Origin: Thalassia testudinum
Lineage: Eukaryota; Streptophyta; Magnoliopsida; Alismatales; Hydrocharitaceae
Assembly: GCA_037157565.1 (NCBI GenBank)
Contig: JAZHRO010000002.1
Coordinates: 40,754,501-40,818,500, forward strand
Length of the DNA: 64,000 nucleotides
Reading direction: 5' to 3'
The notes below the pieces were generated by a model, which did not search any database, was not told the origin of the DNA, and saw only the letters and a program-made list of their open reading frames with translations. Positions 47,947 to 59,976 of this stretch are shown here, in pieces. Every line of letters starts with the position of its first letter. Position 1 is the stretch's first letter. The translations under genes and the position numbers were made by a program.

Positions 47947-49338
47947 TGGCATGCGCTTGTGCGTGTGTGTTAAGAAGTGTCGTTATAGTTGCACTTGCAA
48001 CGCCAATTTTAAAGTATAGAAACGGAGATGAGTCCGAGTGTCGGTCTTAGGGAGGCGTGAAAATTAGATTTTTCTTATCACTTGTTGTCACGGAAATTGC
48101 GAAGTTTTGCTTGCGAAAATGTATGGTTGGAAAGCGAGAGAGAGATATTAGGGTTAGAGTCGTTTCTTTCTTTAACATGCAACTTAAACAAGAAATAAAG
48201 TAAACAACTAAATGAAAAGTAACTTCATTAATCATGCAACTTTAGTTCACAGATTACAACATTAGATACATGCTTAAACATAAGTAAAGGAAAGCTTAAA
48301 AGAGAGGAAGAGAGAGGGGGGAGAGCGGCGAGGCAGCCACGGCAGTGGAGAAGGCTCCATCGGTGGCTCGTCGTCTCCAGCGATTACAAGAGGGCCTAAA
48401 GCTAGCTAAGAGAGGGGTAGAGTAGTTGCAAGGGAAGTGAATGTCTTGAATGAGTGGTTGGAGGGGGTTTAAATATGGAGAAGGGCTTTCTAAAAGAAGA
48501 AAGGGTTTTAGCGACGTCCAGGACGTTGCTAAAACCCCTCCAAAAGCGTCGGTGATGCCCCCAGCCCTCCGGTCTCACGCCCGCGCCATTCTTCTTCGCG
48601 CCCGATCCGTGGCCGCTGCATGAGAGCCGTCCGATCGAAGATCGGATGGCTAAGATCCTCCCCCGGGAGCGCTTGGATCGCGCCTCGGGCACGCGTGCAT
48701 GCGGGCGTCGTCGCCCGACATGCACGCGCGCGTGGAAGCTCGCTGCCTGAGGGTGCACCGCGTGGCACTATCTCGGCCGCCCGCTGCTAATCGGGCAGCC
48801 CAATTTTGCCGCGCGCCTCGCTACCTTTAATTTCCGGCACCTCACGGCTCGAACCCACGTCACGTGCGTGCAGGCGTGCGCGTTAACCGCTGCGCCATGC
48901 CCGTTACTTTGTCGCGGCGACCGCGGGCGGGCGCGCGGTTCTCGATCGTCCGATCGAAGATCGACGGCCGAGATTTGATCTCCAGCTGAAGATGGAAGTG
49001 GCGCGCTGTGAGCGAGCGCCACGTGGCGCAACGAGGGCCGTTGATGATCAGATCAATGGTCAGAACTTCTTGGGCCCATTGTAGGAGCTCCGGATGTCGA
49101 ATTTGGCCGATCTTGAGTCCGTTGGACTCCATTCGTTGTTCTGAATCCATCCGTGCAATCCGATTTCTCATCTGAGGCCTACTTTGATAAGTGCTTACAC
49201 AAATGGCCATTAATAGAGTTTTATAAGCAATCTTGGTATATGATGCATGCAATGCTCCCATTCTACTTATGTTGTGCCTTTTATTCTTAAGATGGGCCTT
49301 ATTTAACAGAATTATCACCCCCATACGCAGTGTTATCA
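47947..49338 (-). repeat. 5' LTR of element C
   Basis: It is 1392 bp long. On the minus strand it starts TGATAACACTGCGTATGG at 49338 and ends GCATGCCA at 47947. It is a relative of the LTR at 38482-39846 and of the solo LTR at 31584-33003. It contains a GC-rich part at 48540-49030. Confidence 0.92.
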
Positions 49339-50279
49339 GATGCCCTAATAAGATATGCAATCAATTGTATGAATTAGCTATCTAAGAGACTAAAGTGAAC
49401 TCCCTCAGTGAATGTATGCAGGTAATGCTGCTGATAGTTGAGGTGGTTGAGCTCTAAGGAATGTGGTCTTCAAGGAAAAGAGCTCATATCACCTCCAATG
49501 AACACCAAGTGTAGCCTTTAGCTGAATGTGGACTTGAATGCACTTTAGAGTGTGTTTTGGGGTGTTCTATATCTTCTATGTGTTCCCAAAGAGTGGGAAG
49601 CCATCTCATATATATAGAGAGGTGAATGGACTAATTTAGGTGTGCATAAGGTCCCTCTTAGGTGAACTATCTAACGTTAGGTACTCAGTTAGGTGCAAAG
49701 TTTGCTATCTCTTGGAGTCACTCAATTTGGCCTAAAATAGTCTACCTAACGTTAAGTACAAAGTTCAGTGCAAAGTTCGTTATTCCCTGGAACTTCCAAA
49801 TGACACCAAACTACTATCTAATGTTAGATCTCATATACCTAACGTTAGATGGCCTGTAAAAGGCCCTCTAATTGTCCAAATCGAAATCTAGGGTTCTTAC
49901 TAAGTGTTAAGGTCATGCAATAACAACTATAGACTTAGGTAGATATATTTTGATCTATTTAGGGTGTGTGTGGTGTTCTTGTGAGAATTGCATATGAACC
50001 CCTTATGTTTATGCTAATATGAGATCTGATTATGGCACTCCTTACATTCTAAAGAATATAAAATTACAACTCAATTCCTATAATACAAGGAAACCTAAAC
50101 TTGAAGAGATGATCTCCTCCTTCTTGGTTTCGAATTTCGTCAAGAGAGCTTAAACGTGAAATCAATCTTGCAATATCTATGCATAAGATCCAATTTTAAT
50201 CTCAATTCCTTGAGATGTTGGTCATCATCAAAACTATCATTAAAGGATAATGTGGTACCTAATTGCTTAGGCACCAACA

Positions 50280-51791
50280 CCGACCAGGCATGAGGCCTCC
50301 ACCAGCAGCCTCCAAAATGGATCCCATATATAGTAGATTCGACCATCTACCCGATTAACCCAAGGCCTCCTCAGCTGGAAGGATCCACCAGCATCCTTAC
50401 CCTGTCGAGCTTTGCCTATAGTGCGGCTACACAAAAATGCTCCCACTAAGCAAGCCACCAGTGGCAGCCACCTCCTGTGCTAGCTGGGAGAAGGCATCGT
50501 CTGATTCAAACGAGGCACTGGAGACACTGGCTCTGCCAACCTAAGCCATCTCCGCTGAACCAGTGAGTGGAGAGTCAAGGACTATACATCCTTCTAGTGA
50601 TCTTGGCGGGCCTAAAAGGATAGAAGAGTCCACTAGGGCTTCGCCTCCCTCAGCCTCGCTCGAATTCTCACGAGCAAACGGCATTGGCTGAACACTGCTT
50701 GAACCCCACTTCAGGGGCTTGAGAGGAGTCCCTACCTTCTCCTCGCTCCCCTTCCCCTCCTTCCTCTTAGGCTCCTTGGAGCGGGAGGACTCTCTCCCCT
50801 CGCTCCGCTTCATAGGCCTTTCCTCTCCGTGGTGCGGCCGATGCTGGAAGGAACTGCTACCTCAACGCTTGGGAGTGTCCAGCCAAGCAAACTGGCCAAA
50901 GGCTGTAAAGAAAGAACAAAAATGTTAAGCCATTAAGTAACGAGCAAGGACGATCTGCACTCTAAAGCTATCACCTCCCCCCTACTTACATGGTGTGGGA
51001 TAGGAATCCACAACCCACGACAAAGTCGCCCGGACGTCTTCCCGCCTGAGATCCAAGCAGGTAATCGGCCCAAAGTTAACAATATTATCAGTGTCCGCCT
51101 AAGCAGCCGAATCAAGCTCCTTTGACCTAGGTGATAAGTCCTTATCAAACGGACCTTGCCAAGTATAAAGGATGCCATGACTCTTATACCTTGCTAGGTA
51201 TAAAGAAAAAATGGCGATCATACCCCTTCAAACTGTCTGGCAAGTCAACTATCCAATATTTTGTATGCCGGCTATACAGCGTATAAATACCTAATGGAGG
51301 CTTTCCCTTCTTAACCTTAAGGGGCATAAGCCAAAAAGTAGGAGGAATAGACCCAGGCGGGGGACAATCTGCAAATGGAGGCATACAATAGTAAAGGTGT
51401 TCAAAATCGACCAACAATTGAGGCAAAGCTGTGAAGGGGCCAGGTGGTAGTAACAAAGGAATGAACACAAGAATGGGTTCAAAGGTATCCGAACGCCATC
51501 TTCAATGGTATATTTACAAATGATGAATGCGTCCTTAGACCCATCCAAACACAAGTAGGTCTGCGAGCCACAAGGGTGAAACAGAACTCCATCGAGTTCA
51601 TACTCACTCAGAAATGCCCTAATGGTGGAACGACTACGGAAATTAAAAGAAAAGGTATAAAGGTCCCTCATCTCAAGTGAGATGCCGAGCGAGGTCGAGG
51701 CAGACTTCCTCTTACCCGTGAGTCCAGACATGACAAACAACATCTTTGACACTCGCCGAGAAAAGAAGCTCCAAGAACACCACCTCCTCAT
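50280..51791 (-). pseudogene. Tat antisense ORF, N-terminal part with gypsy-type transposon domain
   Basis: On the minus strand the frame starts at about 51791. A region at 51500-51180 reads 'FLCYYHLAPSQL', 'PPTFWLMPLKVKKG' and ends with a 'GYDRHFFFIPSK' segment, the pattern of the domain often named putative gypsy-type transposon (Transposase_28 family) in plant antisense ORFs. It is followed by a basic Lys/Glu/Ser-rich stretch (50813-50541). At least one frameshift (about 51300-51400) and several stops break it. It continues at 38066-37665 and 36055-35150 after two LTR insertions. The function of these antisense proteins is not established. Confidence 0.65.
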
Positions 51792-52213
51792 GCCTCACAT
51801 GAGAAGAAAGAGACTGCACCTGCGACTAAGAGTGCTCAAAAATGGTAGCTAGGGTATTAACTATGTCCCACACCCCCTATTTATAACCTTTGTAGCGAGC
51901 GGTTCCCCCCTTGCAAGGCACAAATTTCAAAAAAATGAAATCCCGCGGATACGGCGTGGGTTTTAAAACATATCCCTTTAAGGTAGGGATACCTTGGTAA
52001 TCATTACCAACATTAAATGGTTATGTACACATATCTTGCATAGCACTAATGCCAATGATATCGCTGGCAAGCACTGCATCTTAGGCCCTTACACCCCATC
52101 ATGATGTCAATTAATGCTGGTCTTGTCATATCACAAGACAAAAATTAAATCCCGCAGTGATTGGTCATCACTCGCAAAGGTGACACATACGTCACACTTA
52201 CTCCCAGGAAACC
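51792..52213. other. Non-coding Tat 3' region
   Basis: I see no gene. It lies between the start of the antisense ORF and the tandem repeat. Confidence 0.5.
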
Positions 52214-52477
52214 GCCTCTTAAGGCAGGCAGTAAAACAGGCAGACACACTTGAAGCTGCCTCTTAAGGCCGGCAGTAAAACAGGCGAACGCACCTCAAGT
52301 CGCCTCTTAAGGTCGACAGTAAAGAAGGCGGACGCGCTTGAAGCCACCTCTTAAGGCTGGCAGTAAAACAGTTGAGTAAGCCTCAAGCTGCCTCTTAAGA
52401 CCAGCAGTAAAATAGGTGAACGCACCCAGAGCCGCTTCTTAAGGCCAGCAGAAAAAATGGGTGCCCACATTCCCATG
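52214..52477. repeat. Six-copy tandem repeat of exactly 44 bp
   Basis: Units begin with GCCTCTTAAGG or a close variant at 52214, 52258, 52302, 52346, 52390 and 52434. The spacing is constant. Each unit contains 'ggcagtaaaacagg' about 15 bp in. Tat-lineage elements often carry tandem arrays in this 3' region. Confidence 0.92.
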
Positions 52478-53205
52478 GCCGGCAAAAACTAAGGCGTATC
52501 TTGCCTCTAACCTCTTTACAATAGAATCGCCTCTCTAAAGATGGAAACACTAAGGGTGCCTTGGTTGCTTATAATTGCAACTCCTACTCCATAACAAATG
52601 CTCCCCTTCTTTAACGAAAAGCCAGGAAACCATTTGGGGGCATCACCTACTGTGGATTTTAAATACTTTAATTACTCACTCAGCAACATTAGATAACTAA
52701 AGAGTAAGGGGCATATAATGAGAGGTAAAAAGCACCTTCGGACTTAAAACTCCACGAGAAGCCCAACAAGAGGTCCGGCTACCTAAAAGTGAAATAGGTA
52801 GGTAGGTCCGACCCGCCTCCACCCAGAAAGATCCGAATATAGGCGAGTTCGGATAAACTCGACCAGCTAGAAAACCTGACACCAACTGGTGACAGGGAGA
52901 CAGAGGAAAAGTCCAACACTGCCATACCAACAATAAATGATGGCATGCCCACCACAATTAATAGCCTGACAACATACATGCCCTGACAATGGACATATCT
53001 GATCAGAAAATCCTACGACAGGACTAACCCCTAGCACTATAAATAGCTAAGAGAGGCCCTCGAGGCCCTCTCTCAGCCAATCAGAGAGAAAAAGAGACAT
53101 TGTATTATCACTTCTTATTAATGACTAGTTGGAAGCATCGCCCTCCCCCCAGACGTACACCTTTTGTGGTGGAACTGGGTTACCAACCCTCTTGCCTCAT
53201 TGTAA
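52478..53205 (+). repeat. Probable 3' LTR of the Tat element (ends not fixed)
   Basis: A G-run tract (TTTGGGGGCA, about 52634-52643) could be the polypurine tract, with the LTR starting just after it. A TATA box (TATAAATA, 53038-53045) is followed by a leader and a T-rich end. No second copy of this LTR is in the window because the 5' side of the element is missing, so the boundaries are estimates. Minus-strand open frames at 52697-52979 look spurious. Confidence 0.5.
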
Positions 53206-55394
53206 TTGCTTGTTTCTGAATCGTTGAATCGGGCCCTTCGATCACTTTGGAGGTTTGATCAAGTCCTCTATTTACCATGTGCTTTTCGAATTACAAGTCG
53301 AAACTTTGCCATCACCTACAAACTTGTATGCACAAGAAGTTGGTTCTCCTCCTTGTGCTCCCTAAGGTTATATGGGGAAAAAGAGTAAAAAATTATAGCC
53401 ATTATCTTTTTTTTAAAGAGATTAGAGCCATTATCTTGATTAGATGGAACCAAAATGATGTGGATTGGAGCATTTTATTGGACAACCCCTTGTTTTCGAA
53501 ATCATCTCTCACCACACTCCTCCTCAATGAGCATGTTCAATGACTTTGCCTATAAATGGAAGGTTGTATCAGATGCCTTGTCCCATCTCGAGGATAATTG
53601 TAGGGTTCACGAGTCAATCGGTGCTCCCGCCATCTCGATGCAAGGAAAAACATCAATACCAAGTGGCGCATTGTTCTCCAAGGTGTTGTGGCAATTCCCT
53701 TCCATGGGCAAGTACTCTTCTTGCCTTTCCTCATGTGCATTTCCACTCTTGTGTTACATGGGAAGATCCTCCAGACTTACAATCGAGATTACAAGTGGAG
53801 GATTAGCCCTTCTGTTAAAGAGGTTTGTTAAGGCTCAAGTTTCCTTTCCTCTACAACCGACTTGGTTATCAAACTCAACTCAGGGTTTCCTTACCAAGCT
53901 AGTAATTAGGGGCATAGACATGGGCCTTACCCCTACGTTTGGATCTTTTGGCTAACATTTCCCTTAAGTGCTAGCTTGGGTGGATCATGGACTGAGTCAC
54001 TCGAGGACCTGTCCCACATTGAATCCTAGCTCAAAGTTTCCTTAGGTGGATCTTGAGTGGGATTCGAGGAAATTTTGGACTCGTCATTTTCCCCACTCTC
54101 ATCACTAACTTTGTTAGCAAGAAGAGTAGCTTCTAGAGATTGGTCGTCTGAGGATGATTTCCCTCCTACTCGAATCATAGACTTGGAACAAGAAAGGCTT
54201 TCTTAAGATACTTGGGTTTCCTAAGTGATCTAGGGATTTAGCTCAAGACTTCCCTAAGCCCATACAAAGGGACAAGCTTTCAAAGGGATTGCCCCCAAGG
54301 GCCCATGCTCTGTTTTCAAGGTTCCCTAAAGACTTCCTCGGTAACTCTCAAGTAAGTCCCAAGACTTAGGCTCGAGCTACCCTAATCCTATAGGTGGGTG
54401 TCATGGACTTTTTAAACTGTGGTTCCAAGTAAAGTCTTCCTAAGCTTTTTGAGGTCTGAATAGCCGACCCTTATGCTTGGACCTGAGCGGACTATGGTCT
54501 TTCCTCAAGTTTGAAATAAAATTGTCATATAAGAGCAAGTCCCTGGTTGCTACTTTTGTGTCTTCCAAGGTTGCTCCTTTTAACACTCATCCTAGGCAGG
54601 TGAGATAAATAGCCTGCAAACCTATCCCCCCAGGTTAGCCAAAACTCGAATTAGGGACCTATCGTTTCCACTTAAGTGGTATGAGCCTACTCACCAACTA
54701 CCCTTTTGTAAGGTAGGTTAACTCGAGTTTGATTCTCAAGATAAGTCCTAAGACTTGGGCTATTCTGGCACAAACTAGAATGGAATGAGATATTCCATCT
54801 TTCAATCGTCTCTTAAGAGCTTCTAGTATCCTAGGAGACCAAGTAGTTCTCAAGGATTTTGCTTTAAAAGCCCCTGAGATTCACCCTCTTTCGAGGTTTG
54901 TGCTCTATTTCTAAAACTCAGGTGGAAAGTGTTTATGATATTCTAGGAGCGGTGCTCCTAATATTATTCTAGATAGAGATGCTCTTGAAGAAGATTCCAT
55001 TCTAAAGGAGGAGATTCTTGTGGAAGTGAATCTAAAGGAGGAGATTCTACTAAGCAATTTTAGAGGAGATTCTGGTGATTTAAATAGAAGTAATTTTCTA
55101 GCGAGTTGATTCTGATATTTTGAAGGAATCTCCACCGAACTACTTTTGGAGGAATCTTTTGAGAATTAATTTTCTAAAAGTAATTCTAGAGAATTCTCTG
55201 ATGAATTGAGATTCTAGAGGAATCTTTATTAGAGTTATTCTAGATGATCCTAACAAGATTTTGACGCTAAGGTTATAGAGGAAATTCCACTTGAGTCAAC
55301 TTCTTCATTCTTGATCTTTCCAAACTTAGATTGGTATATCTTTTTTATTAAGGGAAGTTAGTTTTTATTCAAACATAAATCTTTTGTCTGTAAC
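53206..55394. other. Unassigned DNA, no gene recognised
   Basis: Plus-strand open frames at 53206-53955 have no family signature. Positions 54920-55260 carry degenerate short repeats built from 'gaggagattct' and 'agaggaatctt'. No splice-site-bounded coding pattern was found. Confidence 0.4.
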
Positions 55395-58031
55395 TGATGA
55401 TAATGCCATCATTCGTCATAACTAACTTGAATTTGTTGAAATCAAGAGATAAATGCTCCTAAATGATCGCCTAAGGACCATAATTCCACTCTGATATATT
55501 TTGAGGACAATACAATAAAATACGATTAATTCTATTATTTTATCACATCACAAATGTAGATTAATCACGGGGTTACTTAGAGGTTAATTAAAGATCAAAT
55601 GAGAATAAAAGATCAAGAAGGGGGTTCACACTAACAGAATCAGGGTTTTACGCATTTCAAGGACAAAAATAGGACTAAAAATTCTAATTATCAACCCCAC
55701 TTAAATTGGAAAGGTTCTGTCAAGATAAAATCAATCTAAACTTCCTAAAATTCATAAAAAAAATATTCTAAGAGGTTTGGTACCTTTAGTTTGACCATCT
55801 GAACCCATTTTGACCTATAATCGTGATTCAGACGGGAATTTACCCTAATTTGGGCTTCTGGGAAATTTAGCCAATCAAATGTGGTCCAAACTCAAATTTA
55901 AGTTCACCATTAGATTCCTTGGGTCCAAATTAGGTTAAGACCAAAATTTAGGCCTAATAAAAGTCGATCTTGACCTAGTTTGCAATTCAACCCTTAAGTT
56001 CTCTAATTTCTCACATTAAACCCCTAGGTTTCAAGTTATTTACAAATACCCCCCTATCTTTATCATCTTCTTCATGAAATAGTCCCCACCGCCTGAACAG
56101 TGTTAATGCACGGTTAAAACCCAAATGCAGAGGCTTTGACCATGGATTTCTCCCTCAATCAACATCGAATCTCTTCCTAAATTGGAAGAATTGACCGCCA
56201 AGGGATCTTCTCCCACCTAAACACAACTCCAGGTCGTGATTTGAGGAGGAAAACCTCCAACAAGATTGAAAATTCCTACTCTAGACCTACCTAATTCGCA
56301 AGCCAAAGGGCGAATCCTTCCAATTTTGAGCTCAATTTTGTGCTCTATTTAAGCTGGTCATGTTCTCAGGATTCATTTGAGTCTAGTTAGGCCACAAATG
56401 ACCTCTTCTTCCTCTTCTCTGGCCGCCTCCGCAGTGACTCCGACAAGCCCCCTCAACCCCTTCGCTTCAGCCATTCGATGGCCAAATCGAGTGGCCCAAT
56501 ACCTTCCCCACATTCATCCGCTCCTTGCCAATCACAGTGGGGGCCACTTCCACCTTCATCCTTGCTGCCCAACCTCACCAGAGGTATTCATCCCTTCCAC
56601 GTCCAGCAAGTCACGCTGGCATGGAATCCTCTTCCCCTTCATTCCTTATCTAGGTATTATTCTTCCTCTCCCTTTCTAGTTTAGGTTCAGCCTCTTATCT
56701 CCCCAAATCAACCACACAATCACCTTCTCCCTCTCCATCTTCTTAGCAGCCGATGAAGCTCCAACGAGCTTTGTCCGGTCGCTACATGCCACCAATCAGT
56801 ACGCTACCACCACCACCACCACCTCCGTCTCACCTCCACAAATAAAAGCCCTCACTTTATTGGGCATTTCACTCACTTCAGACCTCCACCGAACAACCCA
56901 TGCCTTCGTCACCTTCCCCATCACCATCCGACCACCACACCCATGCACACACCAAATTCTCTTTGCCACCGCACTCACCGTACTCCGATGACCACTCCTA
57001 GTTGCTTTAATTAGGCCGCAAGGCCATATTACGTGTTCAAGTCTCCACCAGACGTATGTCGTCACCACCGTCGTCCTTCATTCTGTTCGCCATGCACCGA
57101 CCACCACCGAACCCAAGACCGTGACCAACAGCTGCGAACTCGTCCCCTAAAGGCAAGCTGCACCTTCAATTGAGTTCAAGCAAAGCAACACCAGCACCAA
57201 TTCGCGAGTGAACTTTGTGGCGTCACGCAGAGAAGAGGGGACTTTTTAGTCCCACATCGTATGCGTGAGATCCGAATAGCTGCATAAAAGGAAATCCTCC
57301 CATTACTCGGTCGCCTCAGCACATGGGGTGAAGTCCCTCACTCACATGCGCACTCCTCACCTGCTACACCTTGTCGGCAGGTCTGGTCCCTATACCTGAC
57401 CCTATTACCCGACACTATGCGACCCGTATACCCAATTAGAAAAGAAAAGGAAATTCTGAGGGTGGGGGGAGGTTTTGCTTCGGGCTACATGCACAGGTGC
57501 TTTGGGAAGCATGCCTCTACACTCTATACTTAGCGAAATTCTACAATGTTGAGGCTTTGAAAGTTAAGCTATCTAACCTTAGGGTCCAACATCTGACTTG
57601 GGCTTGGTTCTGATCAATGTGGAAATATTGGCTCTGTACTGACGTGGATTAGTGGTTCAAGACCACTATGGAAACATTTGATTGTGGATTACTGTTGACA
57701 ATGGGATATGTGCTTAATTCTGAGATATAGTTGGTGATTCAAATCACCATTTTTAGGTCCTAATTCTTCTTTTATCTCAGTGATTTTTTTTAGATACAAC
57801 TTGTCCTATTATTAAATATATTTTGATTGATATTCATTGCATATCTTTTGTGAATTCTTGTGCTCATTATTCATAATTGCGACTAGTGTTGTAAATTCGA
57901 CATTTGCTCCATACGAATAACCTCGAAACTCATGATTATTTTTGGAGCACTTATAAATTTAAATGTTAACAATTCAATTTTTGTCATTATATTACAACGC
58001 GATCTTTTACGACAATTTCGACACTTCAACA
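55395..58031 (+). repeat. Solo LTR, Athila-like family B, TSD RTAAC
   Basis: It begins TGATGATAATGCCATCATT and ends CACTTCAACA. The flanks are GTAAC (55390-55394) and ATAAC (58032-58036), differing by one transition. It aligns in order with the copies at 11659 and 15198. Short ORFs (56377-56684) are not genes. Confidence 0.87.
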
Positions 58032-58036
58032 ATAAC

Positions 58037-58469
58037 CATAATAAATATCATTTTATCTTGATTTCTAAGCATAATATTAAATTTGTTGAATATCTAATGC
58101 TCGTTGTTATTCTCCTAATATTATAATTTTCAATTTGTTACTAGCAACCATACTCCTACAAACAAAGAGAAGAAGATTGCTTTAGGGAGGGTGTTTCTAT
58201 CATCATCCAGTTTGATTCTTACATGTTCAAAAGAACCAATCTCAGGGACTAGATGTAGCCTGAAAGGAAGGCAAACCGATTTAAAAATCTCCTATGCATT
58301 TTGCAATTTGATTGTTCTCTATCTGTTGTGATTTATATTTCACTTAATTGTTTATTGCATATTGATTTTAGCCATTAGAGTTTAAGGGGCAGTATTCACC
58401 TTCCCTTTAGTGCCATCTACCCACACTTAGCGTAGGAAAAAAAGAAAATTTCCACATCTTACATTTAAG
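58037..58469 (+). other. Upstream region of the copia gag remnant
   Basis: It is non-coding. Near 58390-58425 the text 'gtattcaccttccctttagtgcc' resembles the end of SIRE-type copia LTRs and the U5 ends at 36056 and 38067. No clear initiator-Met-tRNA primer site was seen. Confidence 0.4.
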
Positions 58470-59574
58470 ATGGCATCCATGTTTGACAACTTCTCTAATC
58501 CTCAACCAGAAGGACAATCTATGCTTTGACCAGCACTATTCAATGGAACGAGGTGTGCATATTCGAAGAAAAGGATGGAGGTCTATCTCAAATTAGCAAT
58601 AAGAGGTGATCTTTCTTTGTGGAAGGTTGTAGAACAAAGTTTGATATGCTAGAAAACCACAAAGATATTGAAGAATATAAGGATGCAGAAGAAAAGCATG
58701 TTTCACTAAATTGGAAGGTTATGAGCTTCTTATATCGCATCATGTGTACTAATGAGTTCAATTGGGTTTCACAACTAGAAATTGTTCATGAAATCTAAGA
58801 TTGCTTACAAGTGGCTCACAAAAGAACCAATTCTATTAAGGATTCCAAGATTAGTATGCTTACTTAAGAATTTGAGATGTTCAAGATGGAGTGGTAAATC
58901 TATAAAGGATTTAAGTGCATGGTTCACAAATATCATCAACCCCCTAAAAAGTCTAGGAAAAGAATATGCTTCACAAGAGCTAACATCCAAGTTTCTAAGG
59001 TCACTAAAAAAAGAATGGAAACCCAAGGTATCAACCACTGAAGAAGCAAAAGATCTTCAAACTATAAGTATGGATGAAATTATTGGAAGTCTTATGGCAT
59101 GTGAAGTAAAACTGGAACAAATAAAGGAGGAAGGAGAAACCATTAAGAAGAGTTTAACTTTTCATATTAAAGCCAAAGAAGGTAATGATGCTTAAGCCTT
59201 TGAAGAGAACATTAGGAAGATGTTCATCGACAAGAACTCTAGATATCCAAATGAAGAAGGGATTGCTTACTTCAGCTTCAAGAAGCTAGGACATATAAAA
59301 AAGGATTGTCCATTTCTTCATGAAGAAAAGAAGGAATCTAAGAAATATGAAAAGCCTAGACGAAGAAGACGACTAGGCAAAGGAAAGGCCATGAAGGCAA
59401 CTTGGGATGAATCAAACTCAAAAGAAAAAAAATAAGAAGGAGTTTGAGTTTGACAATGAAGAAGTTGCACATATTTTCTTGATGGCAAATGAAGTTCTAA
59501 ATGAGGTAAGTGATTATGATCCTTATGAAGAATGTAAGACCCTAAGTCTTAATAATAACCTTAATCCAAGCTAA
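58470..59574 (+). pseudogene. Copia gag (UBN2-type) remnant
   Basis: The ATG at 58470 starts MASMFDNFSNPQPEGQ. The UBN2 gag domain is recognisable: a 'PALFNGT' start, 'KKRMEVYLKLAIRGDLSLW', then 'FTNIINPLKSLGKEYASQEL', 'FLRSLKKEWKPKVSTTEEA' and 'MDEIIGSLMACEVKL'. A zinc-knuckle remnant follows (FKKLGHIKKDCPFL) in which the first two Cys have been lost. An acidic tail around 'EVAHIFLMANE' is typical of these proteins. Stops and frameshifts at about 58535, 58645, 58785, 59193 and 59433 break it. No protease, RT or integrase follows, so only gag survives. Confidence 0.8.
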
Positions 59575-59937
59575 GGAATGTCATAAGAAGTATGAATCTA
59601 GATATAGGGAGCAACAGAGGTAAGAAAGGAGAAAGAAAGTTTCTAAAAGAAAAAGAGCACCACGAGGCACTTAGATGTCTAAGCATCAGATTTAGACATT
59701 CAAGTTAAAAGGAGGGTGAAACTGCACATGCACATTAAATGGTTATGGCCATAGACTTGATTCCCTAGTCAATTAGACAATTAAAAATGGATTTTGAATG
59801 TTTAAACTTGATGGACACCCTAAACAATCTATGAAAGCCTCCAACAAAGGTCACACCATTAGGCCTTTAGCTCTGGCTAATTCAGAGGAAGGTTTTTGAG
59901 TGAAAGCTAGTGTTATAAGGCTAAAGGACCTCGCTAT

Positions 59938-59976
<39 letters not shown>

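Larger units (their letters stand above)
38482..49338 (-). mobile_element. Full-length Athila-lineage retrotransposon (element C)
   Basis: It has two LTRs (38482-39846 and 47947-49338), a tRNA-Asp primer site, gag, protease, RT, RNase H, integrase and a polypurine tract, all on the minus strand. It is the best preserved element in the window: pol has a 614-codon open stretch. LTR termini in element orientation are TGATAACACTGC and ATGCCA. The flanks GATAG and GATGC match at three of five positions, so the duplication is eroded or an end is off by a base or two. Confidence 0.93.
38067..50279 (-). repeat. Solo LTR, copia-like, third copy, split by element C
   Basis: The left part 38067-38481 carries the U5 end ('cattagagggggggtg', 'gtggaaacccaacc'). 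The right part 49344-50279 carries the U3 part and the terminus GGCACCAACA at 50279, the counterpart of TGTTGGTGC at 20487. Flanks CCGGC (38062-38066) and CCGAC (50280-50284) differ by one base. The net length is about 1350 bp. Its TATA box lies at about 49608-49616, and upstream of it are CTAACGTTAG palindromes instead of AGACGTCT. Element C was inserted into it later. Confidence 0.75.

Noticed and set aside
53455..53955. 166-codon frame with a DALSHLED stretch resembling the VADALSR motif of gypsy RNase H
   Set aside because: Only about ten residues fit, and no catalytic or integrase motif follows in any frame.
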